DNA of 64,000 nt from Methylobacterium pseudosasicola (GTDB lineage Bacteria; Pseudomonadota; Alphaproteobacteria; Rhizobiales; Beijerinckiaceae): assembly GCF_900114535.1 (NCBI RefSeq), contig NZ_FOTK01000024.1, positions 46,341 through 110,340 of the forward strand, written 5' to 3'. The notes beneath the pieces are model-generated. The model did not search any database. It was not told the origin of the DNA and saw only the letters and a list, made by a program, of their open reading frames with translations. Positions 1 to 8,842 of the stretch are shown piece after piece (the stretch's first letter is position 1; each line of letters opens with the position of its first letter). Position numbers and translations under genes: made by a program.

Positions 1-158
1 CCTCGGTGATCGGTGACGACGCCATCGTCCGCCACGTCTTTGACGGCGAGACCGTTTCGGGCGGTAAGACGGCGCCGGTCCATATCGGGGTGCTGCAGGT
101 CTGGCACCGCGACGGCGGCCGCTGGCGCCTGATGGCGCGCCAAGCGTTCAAGCTCTGA
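1..158 (+). CDS. SnoaL/DUF4440-like nuclear transport factor 2 fold protein, 3' end
   Basis: Only the last 51 codons are present (reading frame from base 3); the gene begins before the window. The visible end has the pattern HVFDGET...VHIGVLQVWHRDGGRWRLMARQAFKL, in short pieces typical of the last two beta strands of SnoaL/DUF4440 proteins, where a conserved Trp-Arg-Leu strand precedes an Arg-Gln-Ala ending. Such proteins are small NTF2-fold domains found in ketosteroid isomerases, polyketide cyclases and many proteins of unknown role, so no reaction can be assigned. It converges on the PPK2 gene, with only 6 bases between stop codons. Confidence 0.6.
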   Translation, partial: SVIGDDAIVRHVFDGETVSGGKTAPVHIGVLQVWHRDGGRWRLMARQAFKL

Positions 159-164
159 GGTCCG

Positions 165-1076
165 TCAGTAGCGGGACGGGACGAGCATCTCCGGTGGCGT
201 CGGCGTGCGGATGTAATCCGCGTGGCGTACCCGCTCGGGCAGATGAACCGGCGGATGCTCGACGTTCTGGTAGGGGATCTGTTCAAGTAGGTGGCTGATG
301 CAGTTGAGGCGGGCGCGCTTCTTGTCCACGGCCTCGACCACCCACCAAGGCGCCTCCGGAATGTGGGTGCGCGCCAGCATGTCCTCCTTGGCGCGGGTGT
401 AGTCCTCCCAGCGCCGTCGGGATTCGACGTCCATCGGCGAGAGCTTCCACTGCTTCAGTGGGTCGGTGATCCGCATGTGGAAGCGCAGGGCCTGCTCCTC
501 GTCGGTGATCGAGAACCAGTATTTCAACAGGATGATGCCCGAGCGCACGAGCATGCGCTCGAACTCGGGCACGGAGCGGAAGAACTCCTCCACCTCGGCT
601 TCGGAGCAGAAGCCCATGACCCGCTCGACGCCGGCGCGGTTGTACCAGGAGCGGTCGAACAGCACGATCTCGCCGCCGGCGGGCAGGTGCGTGACGTAGC
701 GCTGGAAGTACCATTGCGTGCGCTCGCGCTCGCTCGGCGCGGGCAGGGCCACGACGCGGCAGACGCGCGGGTTGAGGCGCTGGGTGATCCGCTTGATCAC
801 GCCGCCCTTGCCGGCCGAATCGCGCCCCTCGAACAGCACCACGACGCGCAGCTTGCTGTGCTGCACCCAGTCCTGGAGCCGGACCAACTCGTGCTGAAGG
901 CGCAGGAGCTCGCGGAAATAGCGTCTGCGTTCAGAGCTGGATTCGGAGCCGCCTTCGAGGCTGTCGAGGCGGTCGTCCTCGAAACCGAGCTCCATCTCCT
1001 CGTCGTAGCTGTCGAGGATTTCGCGGCGGATCATCTCCACCATCGTGGGGTCCGCGGAGGCGTGGTCGAGCGTCAT
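165..1076 (-). CDS. ppk2: Polyphosphate kinase 2 (PPK2 family)
   Basis: 303 aa. PPK2 enzymes transfer phosphate between inorganic polyphosphate and nucleoside di- or triphosphates in the cytoplasm. The Walker A loop GRDSAGKGG (about residues 83-91) and the Walker B/lid stretch FDRSWYNR (about 140-147) are both intact, as are the downstream KYWFSI and WKLSPMD segments that characterise the family. One-domain length fits class I PPK2. The first about 45 residues are acidic and less conserved. The start is the ATG at 1076, just after an AGAAG sequence. It is transcribed away from tpiA, and a hairpin repeat lies in the upstream gap. Subclass preference (GDP or ADP) cannot be read from the sequence alone. 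Confidence 0.93.
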   Translation of the reverse strand: MTLDHASADPTMVEMIRREILDSYDEEMELGFEDDRLDSLEGGSESSSERRRYFRELLRLQHELVRLQDWVQHSKLRVVVLFEGRDSAGKGGVIKRITQRLNPRVCRVVALPAPSERERTQWYFQRYVTHLPAGGEIVLFDRSWYNRAGVERVMGFCSEAEVEEFFRSVPEFERMLVRSGIILLKYWFSITDEEQALRFHMRITDPLKQWKLSPMDVESRRRWEDYTRAKEDMLARTHIPEAPWWVVEAVDKKRARLNCISHLLEQIPYQNVEHPPVHLPERVRHADYIRTPTPPEMLVPSRY

Positions 1077-1258
1077 GGCAAGCTTCTGGGTCGCGTGTCG
1101 TCACGACTCTAAAGCAGGATCGTGTGACAGCTCCGAGAACCCCTGAAGCCTCGTGCGTGGTGCAATCACCCTCCGGCAACTCGTCGTCTCTGGAATTGGG
1201 CGCCTGCTCGAATCTAGTCTTCGACCGGTGGCGCGATCGCTCCCGGATACCGCACCCT

Positions 1259-1294
1259 GTCATTCCGGGCTCGCCTGCGGCGCCCCGGAATGAC
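1259..1294. repeat. Short interspersed inverted repeat
   Basis: A 36-base element with 11-base arms (GTCATTCCGGG and its complement) around a G+C-rich loop, starting and ending in GTCATTC/GAATGAC. It lies in the 256-base gap between tpiA and ppk2, both leftward, so it would be transcribed if they share a message. It resembles the small palindromic elements scattered in alphaproteobacterial intergenic DNA; its arms differ from those of the two longer elements elsewhere in this window. Confidence 0.6.
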
Positions 1295-1332
1295 GGGGAC
1301 GATGCTTGGGCGTCCTTACAGCGCTCAAACCG

Positions 1333-2094
1333 TCATGCGTAGGCGGCGCAAATCCCCAAAAAGTCCTCGGCCACGAGGCTCGCGCCGCCGACCAGGGCGC
1401 CGTCGACATTCTCCACCGCCATCAGCTCGCGGGCGTTGCTGGGCTTCACCGAGCCGCCGTAGAGGATGCGGATCCGGTGGGCCTCGTCGCCGACGAGCTT
1501 GTCCAGCATCTCTCGGAGCGAGGCGTGGACCTCGGCGATGTCGCGCGGCGTCGGGGTCCGGCCGGAGCCGATCGCCCAGACCGGCTCGTAGGCGATCACC
1601 GTGTCGGCGGCGGTCGCGCCCTTCGGAAGGCCGATGGCGAGCTGGGCGCGGACGATGTCGAGAGCGCGGCCCTGCTCGCGCTCCTCGATGGTCTCGCCGA
1701 CGCAGATGATCCCGCACAGGCCGGCCCGGCGGGCGCCGAGCGCCTTGGCGTGGACGCCGTCATCGGTCTCGTGGTGGTAGGCCCGGCGCTCGGAATGGCC
1801 GACAATCACGTATTGGGCGCCGAGATCGGCCAGCATCTCGGCCGAGATCGAGCCGGTGAAGGCGCCGTTCGGGCGGGCATGCAGGTTCTGGCCGCCGATG
1901 GCGATCGGGGAGCCGGCGGTGGCCGCCACGCAGGAGCCGATCAGGGTCGCGGGCGGGCAGATCAGCACGTCGACGCGGGCGGCGAGTTCTGGCGTGAGAC
2001 CGTCGCGGATCGCCTCGACCACTTTGATCGATGCCCGCGTACCGTTCATCTTCCAGTTGCCGGCGACCAGCGGCTTCCGCCCCGTCTGCGTCAT
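1333..2094 (-). CDS. tpiA: Triosephosphate isomerase
   Basis: 253 aa, the usual length. Interconverts dihydroxyacetone phosphate and glyceraldehyde 3-phosphate in glycolysis/gluconeogenesis. The N-terminal GNWKMNG gives the active-site Asn and Lys (about residues 12-14), the GHSERR motif gives the catalytic His, AYEPVWAIGSG gives the catalytic Glu, and YGGSVK near residue 214 is the phosphate-binding loop 8. All key residues are present. The start ATG at 2094 is divergent from ppiD, with about 185 bases between them that must hold both promoters. Confidence 0.97.
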   Translation of the reverse strand: MTQTGRKPLVAGNWKMNGTRASIKVVEAIRDGLTPELAARVDVLICPPATLIGSCVAATAGSPIAIGGQNLHARPNGAFTGSISAEMLADLGAQYVIVGHSERRAYHHETDDGVHAKALGARRAGLCGIICVGETIEEREQGRALDIVRAQLAIGLPKGATAADTVIAYEPVWAIGSGRTPTPRDIAEVHASLREMLDKLVGDEAHRIRILYGGSVKPSNARELMAVENVDGALVGGASLVAEDFLGICAAYA

Positions 2095-2171
2095 CCCTAG
2101 TCCTCACTCAGCCTCGGTTTTCCGGGGTCGGCGGGGCCTACCAGAGCGAGCTTGGGCGCGCAAACCGTCCG

Positions 2172-2186
2172 AAAGGCTGAGCCTTT
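2172..2186. promoter_or_regulatory. Small perfect inverted repeat in the tpiA/ppiD divergent promoter region
   Basis: AAAGGC and GCCTTT are separated by three bases. The repeat lies 78 bases upstream of tpiA and 94 bases upstream of ppiD. It could be a short operator or a leader hairpin, but 6-base arms are expected by chance fairly often, so the call is weak. Confidence 0.2.
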
Positions 2187-2279
2187 GCCTGCGGGCGCGA
2201 ATGGTCTATCGCGGTCGCCTTTCAGGGATGGCACCGGCCCGGCGACGGGTCGAAGGCCGAAGGTATCCGATCACAGATC

Positions 2280-4181
2280 ATGCTTCAGGGCATCCGCAAC
2301 GCCAGCCAGCATTGGCTCGGCAAGATCGTCTTGACGATCATCTTCGCGCTGCTGATCGCGGGCGTGGGGATCTTCGGCGTGGAGGAGTTCTTCCGCGGCG
2401 GCTCCAGCAACAATGTCGCGACGGTGGGCAGCACGCCGATCACCGCCGAGCAGGTGCGCCAGGCCTACCAGAACCAGCTGCAGCGCTATCAGGCGCAGCT
2501 GAAGCGCGCGCTGACTCCCGATCAGGCACGGATGCTCGGCATCGACCGGGCGGTGATGTCCCAGCTGATCACCGAGGCGGCGCTCGACCAGAAGACGCAT
2601 GATCTCGGCCTCGGCGTGCCGGACGCGTCGGTGATCCGGGCGATCCACGACGAAAAGAGCTTCCAAAACGCGCAAGGGCAGTTCGAGCCGCAGCTGTTCT
2701 ACCAGACCCTGCAGCGGGCCGGCCTGAACGAGACCCTGTTCGTGCGCGAGCAGCGCGCCGTGATCGCCCGGCTGCAACTCGCTGAGGCGGTGTCGTCCGA
2801 TCTGCACGTGCCGGCGGCGATGCGCGAGGCAGTGCACCGCTACTCCACCGAGCGGCGCTCGGCCGCCTACCTGATGCTGACGCCCTCCGTTGCCGGGGAG
2901 ATCCCGGCCCCGACCGAGGACGAGCTGAAGACCTGGTACGACGCCAACAAGTCGGGCTTCCGGGCCCCGGAATTCCGCGCCGCCACCCTGCTGGTGGTCG
3001 ATCCCGAGGCGATGGCCAAGCCCGAGGCGATCACCGACGCGGATGCCAAGGCCGCCTACGAGCTGAACAAGGCCCGCTACGGCAGCCCGGAGAAGCGCAC
3101 GATCCAGCAGATCGTGTTCCCGGACGCCGCCGCCGCGGAGGCCGCCCGCAAGGCGATCGAGGACGGCTCGAAGACGTTTGAAGCTGTCGCCGAAGAGCGC
3201 CGCACCGGCGGCACCGACCTGACCCTGGGCACGCTGACCAAGGCCGAACTGTTCGACAAGGTCGTGGCCGATGCCGCCTTCGCGCTGCCCGAGGGCGGCG
3301 TGAGCCAGCCGGTCCAGGGCCGGTTCGGCACGGTGCTGCTGCGCGTCACCAAGATCGAGCCCGGCACGGTCAAGCCGTTCGAGGAGGTCGAGGGCGAGAT
3401 CCGCAAGAGCCTCGCGCTCACCCGCGCCCGCGACGCCATGGAGACGACCCGCGACGCCATCGAGGACCAGCGCGCCGGCGCCAAGCCGCTCGCCGACATC
3501 GCCGCCGAACGCGGGCTCAAGCTCGTGACCGTCAAGGCGGTCGATCCCCAGGACAAGGCGCCCGACGGTCAGCGCGTCGCCGACATCCCCGATCCAGACA
3601 CCACCCTGCCGGCCCTGTTCCGGGCCGAGATCGGCGGCGACAACGAGCCGCTGCGCACCAAGTCCGGCGGCTACGTCTGGTACGACGTGACCGGCATCGA
3701 CGCGGCGCACGACAAGCCCCTCGACGAGGTTCGGGACGGCGTGAAGGCCGGCTGGACTGCCGCCGAGATCGCCAAGCGGCTCCAGGCCAAGGGCCGCGAG
3801 CTGGTGGAAAAACTCAACGGCGGCGCGACCATCGAGGCGGTGGCGCAGGAGGTCGGCGTCAACACCCAGGAGGCGCAGGATCTGTCCCGCAACCAAGCGA
3901 AGGACATGCTCACCGCCGACGACGTGAACCTGATCTTCGCCACCCCGGTGGGCAAGGCCGGCACCGCGGCGGCGGGCAATTCGCGGGCGGTGTTCAAGGT
4001 CACGAGCGCCACGATGCCGGCCTTCGTGGCCGACACCCAGGCCGACAAAACTATCACCAAGAACTTCCAGGCTGCGCTGGCCGACGACGTGCTGTCCCAG
4101 TACATCTCGGAGGTCCAGAAGAACGCCGGCGTGAAGATCGACCAGGCGGCCCTGCGCCGGGCCATCGGCGGAGAGTATTGA
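2280..4181 (+). CDS. ppiD: PpiD/SurA-like membrane-anchored peptidyl-prolyl isomerase (periplasmic chaperone)
   Basis: 633 aa, the size of PpiD. A short cytoplasmic start is followed by one membrane segment (about residues 13-35, IVLTIIFALLIAGVGIF), then a large periplasmic part. The N-terminal SurA-like chaperone domain follows the anchor (DQARMLGIDRAVMSQLI region). A parvulin-type rotamase domain lies at about 240-360 (PEKRTIQQIVF, LGTLTKAELFDKVVADAAF, VQGRFGTVLLRVT), and a second rotamase-like region follows. PpiD assists folding of exported and outer-membrane proteins. It is the first gene of the operon that continues into trpE; its TGA stop overlaps the possible TTG start of trpE. This placement ahead of trp genes is a known Rhizobiales arrangement. 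Confidence 0.9.
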   Translation: MLQGIRNASQHWLGKIVLTIIFALLIAGVGIFGVEEFFRGGSSNNVATVGSTPITAEQVRQAYQNQLQRYQAQLKRALTPDQARMLGIDRAVMSQLITEAALDQKTHDLGLGVPDASVIRAIHDEKSFQNAQGQFEPQLFYQTLQRAGLNETLFVREQRAVIARLQLAEAVSSDLHVPAAMREAVHRYSTERRSAAYLMLTPSVAGEIPAPTEDELKTWYDANKSGFRAPEFRAATLLVVDPEAMAKPEAITDADAKAAYELNKARYGSPEKRTIQQIVFPDAAAAEAARKAIEDGSKTFEAVAEERRTGGTDLTLGTLTKAELFDKVVADAAFALPEGGVSQPVQGRFGTVLLRVTKIEPGTVKPFEEVEGEIRKSLALTRARDAMETTRDAIEDQRAGAKPLADIAAERGLKLVTVKAVDPQDKAPDGQRVADIPDPDTTLPALFRAEIGGDNEPLRTKSGGYVWYDVTGIDAAHDKPLDEVRDGVKAGWTAAEIAKRLQAKGRELVEKLNGGATIEAVAQEVGVNTQEAQDLSRNQAKDMLTADDVNLIFATPVGKAGTAAAGNSRAVFKVTSATMPAFVADTQADKTITKNFQAALADDVLSQYISEVQKNAGVKIDQAALRRAIGGEY

Positions 4182-4186
4182 GGGCC

Positions 4187-5707
4187 ATGGCCGAGGCGCC
4201 TGACTACGCGGCGTTTGCCGGACGCTACGAGGCCGGGCAGCCGAGCCTCGTCGAACTGAGCCTCGTGGCCGATCTGGAGACGCCGGTCGCGGCGTTCCTC
4301 AAGCTGCGCGCCCGCCATGCCGGGCCGGCCTTTTTGCTCGAATCGGTGGAGGGCGGTGCCGTGCGCGGCCGCTACTCGATGATCGGGCTCGATCCGGACC
4401 TGATCTGGCGCTGCCGCGACGGCGCCCCCGCCATCGCCCGCGGTGCCGATCTTGACGCCTTCGCGCCGGACGAGAGGGCACCGCTCGCCAGCCTCCGTGC
4501 CCTGATCGCCGAGAGCGCCATCGGTGAATCCGACGGCCAGGATCTGCCTCCGATGGCTGCCGGCCTGTTCGGCTATCTCGGCTACGACATGGTCCGGGCC
4601 ATGGAGCGGCTGCCCGAGCCGAACCCCGATCCGCTCGGCGTGCCGGACGCGATCCTGATCCGCCCGCGCGTGATGGTGGTGTTCGATTCGATCCGCGACC
4701 AGATCACCGTCATCTCGCCGGTGCGCCCGTTAGCCAGCGTCACCGCCCGCGCGGCCTACGAGGCCGCGCTTCTGCGTATGGATTGGGTGGCGGAAGCCCT
4801 CGAAGGGCCGCTGCCCGTGGATGCCCGGGTGGACCTGTCCACGGTGGCCCATCCCGAGCCGGTCTCGAACACGACGCCGGAGGCCTTCGCCGCCATGGTG
4901 GCGCGGGCCAAGGAGTACATCGTCGCGGGCGACGTGTTCCAGGTCGTGCTGTCCCAGCGCTTCTCGGCGCCGTTCACGCTGCCGGCCTTCAGCCTGTACC
5001 GGTCGCTCCGGCGCACGAACCCGGCGCCGTTCCTCTGCTACCTCGATTTTGAGGCCTTCCAGATCGTCTGCTCGTCGCCGGAGATCCTGGTGCGGGTTCG
5101 CGAGGGCACCGTCACGGTCCGGCCGATCGCGGGAACCCGCCGCCGGGGCGCGACCCCGGCCGAGGACGTGGCGCTGGCCGCCGAGCTGCTGGCCGATCCC
5201 AAGGAATGCGCTGAGCACCTGATGCTGCTCGATCTCGGCCGCAACGATGCCGGCCGCGTCTCCAAGATCGGCACCGTGCGGGTGACCGACTCGTTCTTCA
5301 TCGAGCGCTACAGCCAGGTGATGCACATCGTGTCGAACGTCGAGGGCGACCTCGACCCGCGCCACGATCCCCTCGACGCCCTGGCGGCAGGCTTCCCGGC
5401 CGGCACGGTCTCGGGCGCCCCGAAGGTGCGGGCCATGGAGATCATCGACGAGCTGGAGCACGAGAAGCGCGGGCCCTATGCCGGCTGCATCGGCTATTTC
5501 GGCGCCCGCGGCGAGATGGACACCTGCATCGTCCTGCGCACCGCCCTGGTGAAGGACGGGCGGATGCACGTCCAGGCTGGCGCCGGCATCGTCTACGATT
5601 CCGACCCGGCCTCCGAGCAGCAGGAATGCGTCAACAAGGCCAAGGCCCTGTTCCGGGCCGCCGAGGAGGCGGTGCGATTCGCCGCGCAGGCCAAGCGGGG
5701 ACAGTAG
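4187..5707 (+). CDS. trpE: Anthranilate synthase component I
   Basis: About 506 aa. Makes anthranilate from chorismate with ammonia delivered by TrpG, the first committed step of tryptophan synthesis. The N-terminal LLES motif (residues 50-53) is the tryptophan feedback-binding element. The chorismate-binding domain has RPIAGTRRRG, LMLLDLGRNDAGRVS, the PAGTVSGAPKVRAMEII stretch and CIGYFG in order. Two starts are possible: TTG at 4178, overlapping the ppiD stop with GGAGAG just upstream, or ATG at 4187; I take the ATG because the homologous part starts soon after. Unlike the fused TrpEG of Rhizobiaceae, this is a separate large subunit with trpG immediately downstream. Confidence 0.95.
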   Translation: MAEAPDYAAFAGRYEAGQPSLVELSLVADLETPVAAFLKLRARHAGPAFLLESVEGGAVRGRYSMIGLDPDLIWRCRDGAPAIARGADLDAFAPDERAPLASLRALIAESAIGESDGQDLPPMAAGLFGYLGYDMVRAMERLPEPNPDPLGVPDAILIRPRVMVVFDSIRDQITVISPVRPLASVTARAAYEAALLRMDWVAEALEGPLPVDARVDLSTVAHPEPVSNTTPEAFAAMVARAKEYIVAGDVFQVVLSQRFSAPFTLPAFSLYRSLRRTNPAPFLCYLDFEAFQIVCSSPEILVRVREGTVTVRPIAGTRRRGATPAEDVALAAELLADPKECAEHLMLLDLGRNDAGRVSKIGTVRVTDSFFIERYSQVMHIVSNVEGDLDPRHDPLDALAAGFPAGTVSGAPKVRAMEIIDELEHEKRGPYAGCIGYFGARGEMDTCIVLRTALVKDGRMHVQAGAGIVYDSDPASEQQECVNKAKALFRAAEEAVRFAAQAKRGQ

Positions 5708-5728
5708 CCACCGGTTGACCGGAGGCAT

Positions 5729-6385
5729 GTGAGCCGTCACATCGCCTTCATGCCCGAGCGTGCCGCCGCGATGCCCAACGTCCTCGTCATCGACAACTAC
5801 GATTCCTTCACCTGGAATCTCGTCCACCTGATCGGCCCGCTCTGCGGCGCCATCGAGGTCGCCCGCAACGATGCGCTGAGCGTCGCCGACATCCGCGCCA
5901 AGGCGCCGGACGCGATCGTGCTCTCGCCCGGCCCCTGCACGCCCAATGAGGCCGGCATCTGCCTCGACGTGGTCCGCGACCTTTCGGACGAGATCCCGAT
6001 CTTCGGGGTTTGCCTCGGCCTCCAGGCGATCGGCCAGGCCTTCGGTGGCGACGTGATCCGCGCACCGCTGCCGCTGCACGGCAAGGTCTCGACCATCCGG
6101 CACGGCGCCAGCGGGTTGTTCCGCGGGATCAACGATAGCTTTGAGGCGACGCGCTACCATTCGCTAATCATCGACCGCGCGAGCTGCCCGGAGACCCTGC
6201 GGGTCACCGCGGAAGCCGACGGGCTGATTATGGGCGTGGAGCATGCGGATCGGCCGCTGCACGGGGTGCAGTTCCATCCCGAGAGCATCCGGTCGCAGCA
6301 CGGCACCGAGATCGTGAAGAATTTTCTGGATCTCGCCGCCGCCTGGAACGCGGCGCGTGACAGAGCCCGCCCCGACGTGCATTGA
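5729..6385 (+). CDS. trpG: Anthranilate synthase component II (glutamine amidotransferase)
   Basis: Up to 218 aa. Class I glutamine amidotransferase that supplies ammonia to TrpE. The start region reads VLVIDNYDSFTWN, the oxyanion strand is SPGPCTPNEAG, the catalytic Cys is in GVCLGLQAI, and the His-Glu pair is in QFHPESI. The start is uncertain: a strong GGAGG at 5721-5725 precedes a GTG at 5729 by only 3 bases, while ATG codons at 5750 and 5771 give 211 or 204 aa, closer to the usual length. The gene lies 21 bases after trpE and 35 bases before trpD. Confidence 0.93.
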   Translation: MSRHIAFMPERAAAMPNVLVIDNYDSFTWNLVHLIGPLCGAIEVARNDALSVADIRAKAPDAIVLSPGPCTPNEAGICLDVVRDLSDEIPIFGVCLGLQAIGQAFGGDVIRAPLPLHGKVSTIRHGASGLFRGINDSFEATRYHSLIIDRASCPETLRVTAEADGLIMGVEHADRPLHGVQFHPESIRSQHGTEIVKNFLDLAAAWNAARDRARPDVH

Positions 6386-6420
6386 CGCCGGACGGCCGGG
6401 GCCGCCTTCCGACAGAGCGC

Positions 6421-7458
6421 ATGGACAGTTTCAGACCCCATCTCGCCAAGGTCGCCGGGGGCTTGGCCCTCGACCGCGCCGAGGCGCGCGCGGCCTTCGA
6501 CGACCTGTTGTCGGGCGAGGTCACTCCCGTCCAGGCCGGCGCCTTCCTGGCCGCCCTGAAGGTGCGCGGCGAGACCGTCGAGGAGATCGTCGGCGCGGCC
6601 GAGGCCATGCGCGCCCGCATGACCCGGATCGCCGCGCCCGCCAACGCTATCGACGTGGTCGGCACCGGCGGCGATCATTCCGGCAGCGTCAACGTCTCGA
6701 CGCTCGCCGCCATCCTGGTCGCCGCTTGCGGCGTGCCGGTGGCCAAGCACGGCAACCGCGCCGCGACCTCGCGCTCCGGCGCCGCCGACGTGCTGACGGC
6801 GCTCGGCGTGAAGCTCGGCCTCGATGCCGAGGGGCAGGCGCGATGCCTCGCCGAGGCCAATCTGTGCTTCCTGTTCGCCCAAGCCCATCACGGCGCCATG
6901 CGCCACGTCGCAGCGGTGCGCTCCGAATTGCCGGTGCGGACGATCTTCAACCTGCTGGGGCCGCTGTGCAATCCGGCAGGCGTCGCCTACCAGCTGTTCG
7001 GCGTTGCCCAGGAGGCGCTGGCCGAGCCGTTGACCCGGGTGCTCGGGGAACTCGGCAGCCGCCGGGTCTGGACCGTCCACGGTTCTGACGGCCTCGACGA
7101 GATCACCGTCACCGGGCCGACCCGGGTGGTCGCCCTCGAAGATGGCCGCCTGACCCGCTTCACCATCGATCCGCAGGAGTTCGGCCTGCCCCTGCGGGCG
7201 CCGGAAGACCTGCGCGGCGGCGATCCCGCCGACAACGCCCGGGCGCTCGAAGCCGTCCTTGCGGGCGCGCGCAACGCCTACCGGGACATCGCCGTTCTCA
7301 ATGCGGGCGCGGCCCTCGTCGTCGCGGGGGCGTCGTCGACCCTGGCGGAGGGGCTCGCGCAGGCGCAGGATGCCGTAGATTCCGGGGCGGCACGGGAAAC
7401 CCTCGCCCGCCTGGTCCGGGCCTCGAACGAACGCTCGAACGGGCAGGAGTGCCGATGA
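6421..7458 (+). CDS. trpD: Anthranilate phosphoribosyltransferase
   Basis: 345 aa, standard length. Adds phosphoribosyl pyrophosphate to anthranilate. The PRPP-binding glycine-rich motif GTGGD (about residues 81-85), the KHGNRA motif, SGAADVLTALG and the NLLGPLCNPA segment are all present. I place the start at ATG 6421 (MDSFRPHLAKVA), which matches the family start; a TTG 39 bases upstream would overlap the trpG stop. The stop overlaps the trpC start as ATGA, indicating translational coupling. Confidence 0.96.
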   Translation: MDSFRPHLAKVAGGLALDRAEARAAFDDLLSGEVTPVQAGAFLAALKVRGETVEEIVGAAEAMRARMTRIAAPANAIDVVGTGGDHSGSVNVSTLAAILVAACGVPVAKHGNRAATSRSGAADVLTALGVKLGLDAEGQARCLAEANLCFLFAQAHHGAMRHVAAVRSELPVRTIFNLLGPLCNPAGVAYQLFGVAQEALAEPLTRVLGELGSRRVWTVHGSDGLDEITVTGPTRVVALEDGRLTRFTIDPQEFGLPLRAPEDLRGGDPADNARALEAVLAGARNAYRDIAVLNAGAALVVAGASSTLAEGLAQAQDAVDSGAARETLARLVRASNERSNGQECR

Positions 7459-8348
7459 GCACGCTGACGCAGGATCCGGCGCCCAAAGCGGGTGCCGCCG
7501 AGGCGCCATCCGAGCGGCCCAACGTGCTGGCCCGGATCGAGGCCTACAAGCGCCGAGAGATCGCCGAGGCGAAGCTGCGCGTGCCCCTGGCCAAGCTGGA
7601 GCGGCGGGCCGCCCAGGCCGAGCCGGTGCGCGGCTTCGCGGCGGCGATCCGGACCCATCTCGCCGCCGGGCGGCCGGCCCTGATCGCCGAGGTGAAGAAG
7701 GCCTCGCCGTCGAAGGGCCTGATCCGGGAGGATTTTGCGCCGGCTATGCTGGCAGCGGCCTACGAGGCCGGCGGTGCCACCTGCCTGTCGGTTCTCACCG
7801 ACGAGCCCTCGTTCCAGGGGCGCCCGGAATACCTCACCGAGGCGCGGGCGGCCTGCGGGCTTCCGGTCCTGCGCAAGGACTTTCTGTTCGAGCCCTATCA
7901 GGTCTACGAGGCGCGGGCCTGGGGCGCCGATTGCATCCTCGTCATCATGGCCTGCCTCGACGACGACGAGGCCGAAGCCCTCGTCGCCACCGCGCACGAG
8001 CTCGGCATGGACGTGCTGGTCGAGGTTCATGACGAGGCCGAGCTGGCGCGAGCGCTGCCGCTGGGCACCGCCCTGATCGGGATCAACAACCGCAACCTAA
8101 AGACCTTCGAGGTCTCGTTCGACACCGCGATTCGGCTCGGCCCCGGCATCCCGAAGAACCGGATTGCCGTGGCCGAGAGCGGCATCGGCGGCCATGCCGA
8201 TGTCGAGCGACTCCGCCAGCACGGCCTCGGCGTCGTGCTGGTCGGCGAGAGCCTGATGCGCCAGGCGGATGTCACCGAGGCGACCCGGGCGCTGCTGTTC
8301 GGCGAAGCCGGCAAGGCCAAGAAGCAAGAAGACAAGAAGAAGGGCTGA
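7455..8348 (+). CDS. trpC: Indole-3-glycerol-phosphate synthase
   Basis: 297 aa. A (beta/alpha)8 barrel enzyme that closes the indole ring in tryptophan synthesis. Visible motifs are EVKKASPSKG with the catalytic Lys (about residues 75-84), the VLTDEPSFQG strand, LRKDFLF, NNRNLKTFEV and AESGIGGHADVERL. It has an extra N-terminal segment of about 20 residues rich in Pro/Ala and a Lys-rich C-terminal tail (GKAKKQEDKKKG). The ATG at 7455 overlaps the trpD stop and is preceded by GGAG at a good distance; a GTG at 7449 is the alternative. Confidence 0.96.
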   Translation: MSTLTQDPAPKAGAAEAPSERPNVLARIEAYKRREIAEAKLRVPLAKLERRAAQAEPVRGFAAAIRTHLAAGRPALIAEVKKASPSKGLIREDFAPAMLAAAYEAGGATCLSVLTDEPSFQGRPEYLTEARAACGLPVLRKDFLFEPYQVYEARAWGADCILVIMACLDDDEAEALVATAHELGMDVLVEVHDEAELARALPLGTALIGINNRNLKTFEVSFDTAIRLGPGIPKNRIAVAESGIGGHADVERLRQHGLGVVLVGESLMRQADVTEATRALLFGEAGKAKKQEDKKKG

Positions 8349-8350
8349 GC

Positions 8351-8842
8351 ATGGAGCCCGGTTCGACGCTCACCCACCTCGACACCAGCGGCGCGGCCAA
8401 CATGGTCGACGTCACCGACAAGCCCGCCACCGATCGGACCGCCCGGGCCGAGGGCAGCGTGGTGATGCGGCCCGAGACCCTGGCGCTGATTCGCGAGGGC
8501 GACGCCAAGAAGGGCGACGTGATCGGCACTGCCCGGCTCGCCGGGATCATGGCGGCCAAGCGCACGCACGAGCTGATCCCGCTCTGCCATCCGCTGCTGC
8601 TCTCGAAGGTGCGGGTCGAGTGCGAGTTGGATGCTGCGCTGCCGGGCCTGCGCATCGCCGCCGAGGTGCGGGTCCAGGGGCCGACCGGCGTCGAGATGGA
8701 GGCGCTGACCGCCGTCTCGGTGGCCTGCCTCACGGTCTACGACATGGTGAAGGCGGTGGATCGCGGCATGCGGATCGAGGGCATACGGCTCGTCGCCAAG
8801 GATGGCGGCCGTTCCGGCGCCTACCGGGCGCCCGAGGCATGA
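8351..8842 (+). CDS. moaC: Cyclic pyranopterin monophosphate synthase
   Basis: 163 aa. Second step of molybdenum cofactor synthesis, forming cyclic pyranopterin monophosphate from the MoaA product. Motifs: HLDTSGAANMVDVTDK at the start, the LIPLCHPLLLSKV active-site strand, and EMEALTAVSVACLTVYDMVKA, followed by the C-terminal DGGRSGAY with the catalytic Lys region VAKDGG. It starts 3 bases after trpC and its stop overlaps the moeA start (ATGA), so it is cotranslated with moeA. Confidence 0.96.
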   Translation: MEPGSTLTHLDTSGAANMVDVTDKPATDRTARAEGSVVMRPETLALIREGDAKKGDVIGTARLAGIMAAKRTHELIPLCHPLLLSKVRVECELDAALPGLRIAAEVRVQGPTGVEMEALTAVSVACLTVYDMVKAVDRGMRIEGIRLVAKDGGRSGAYRAPEA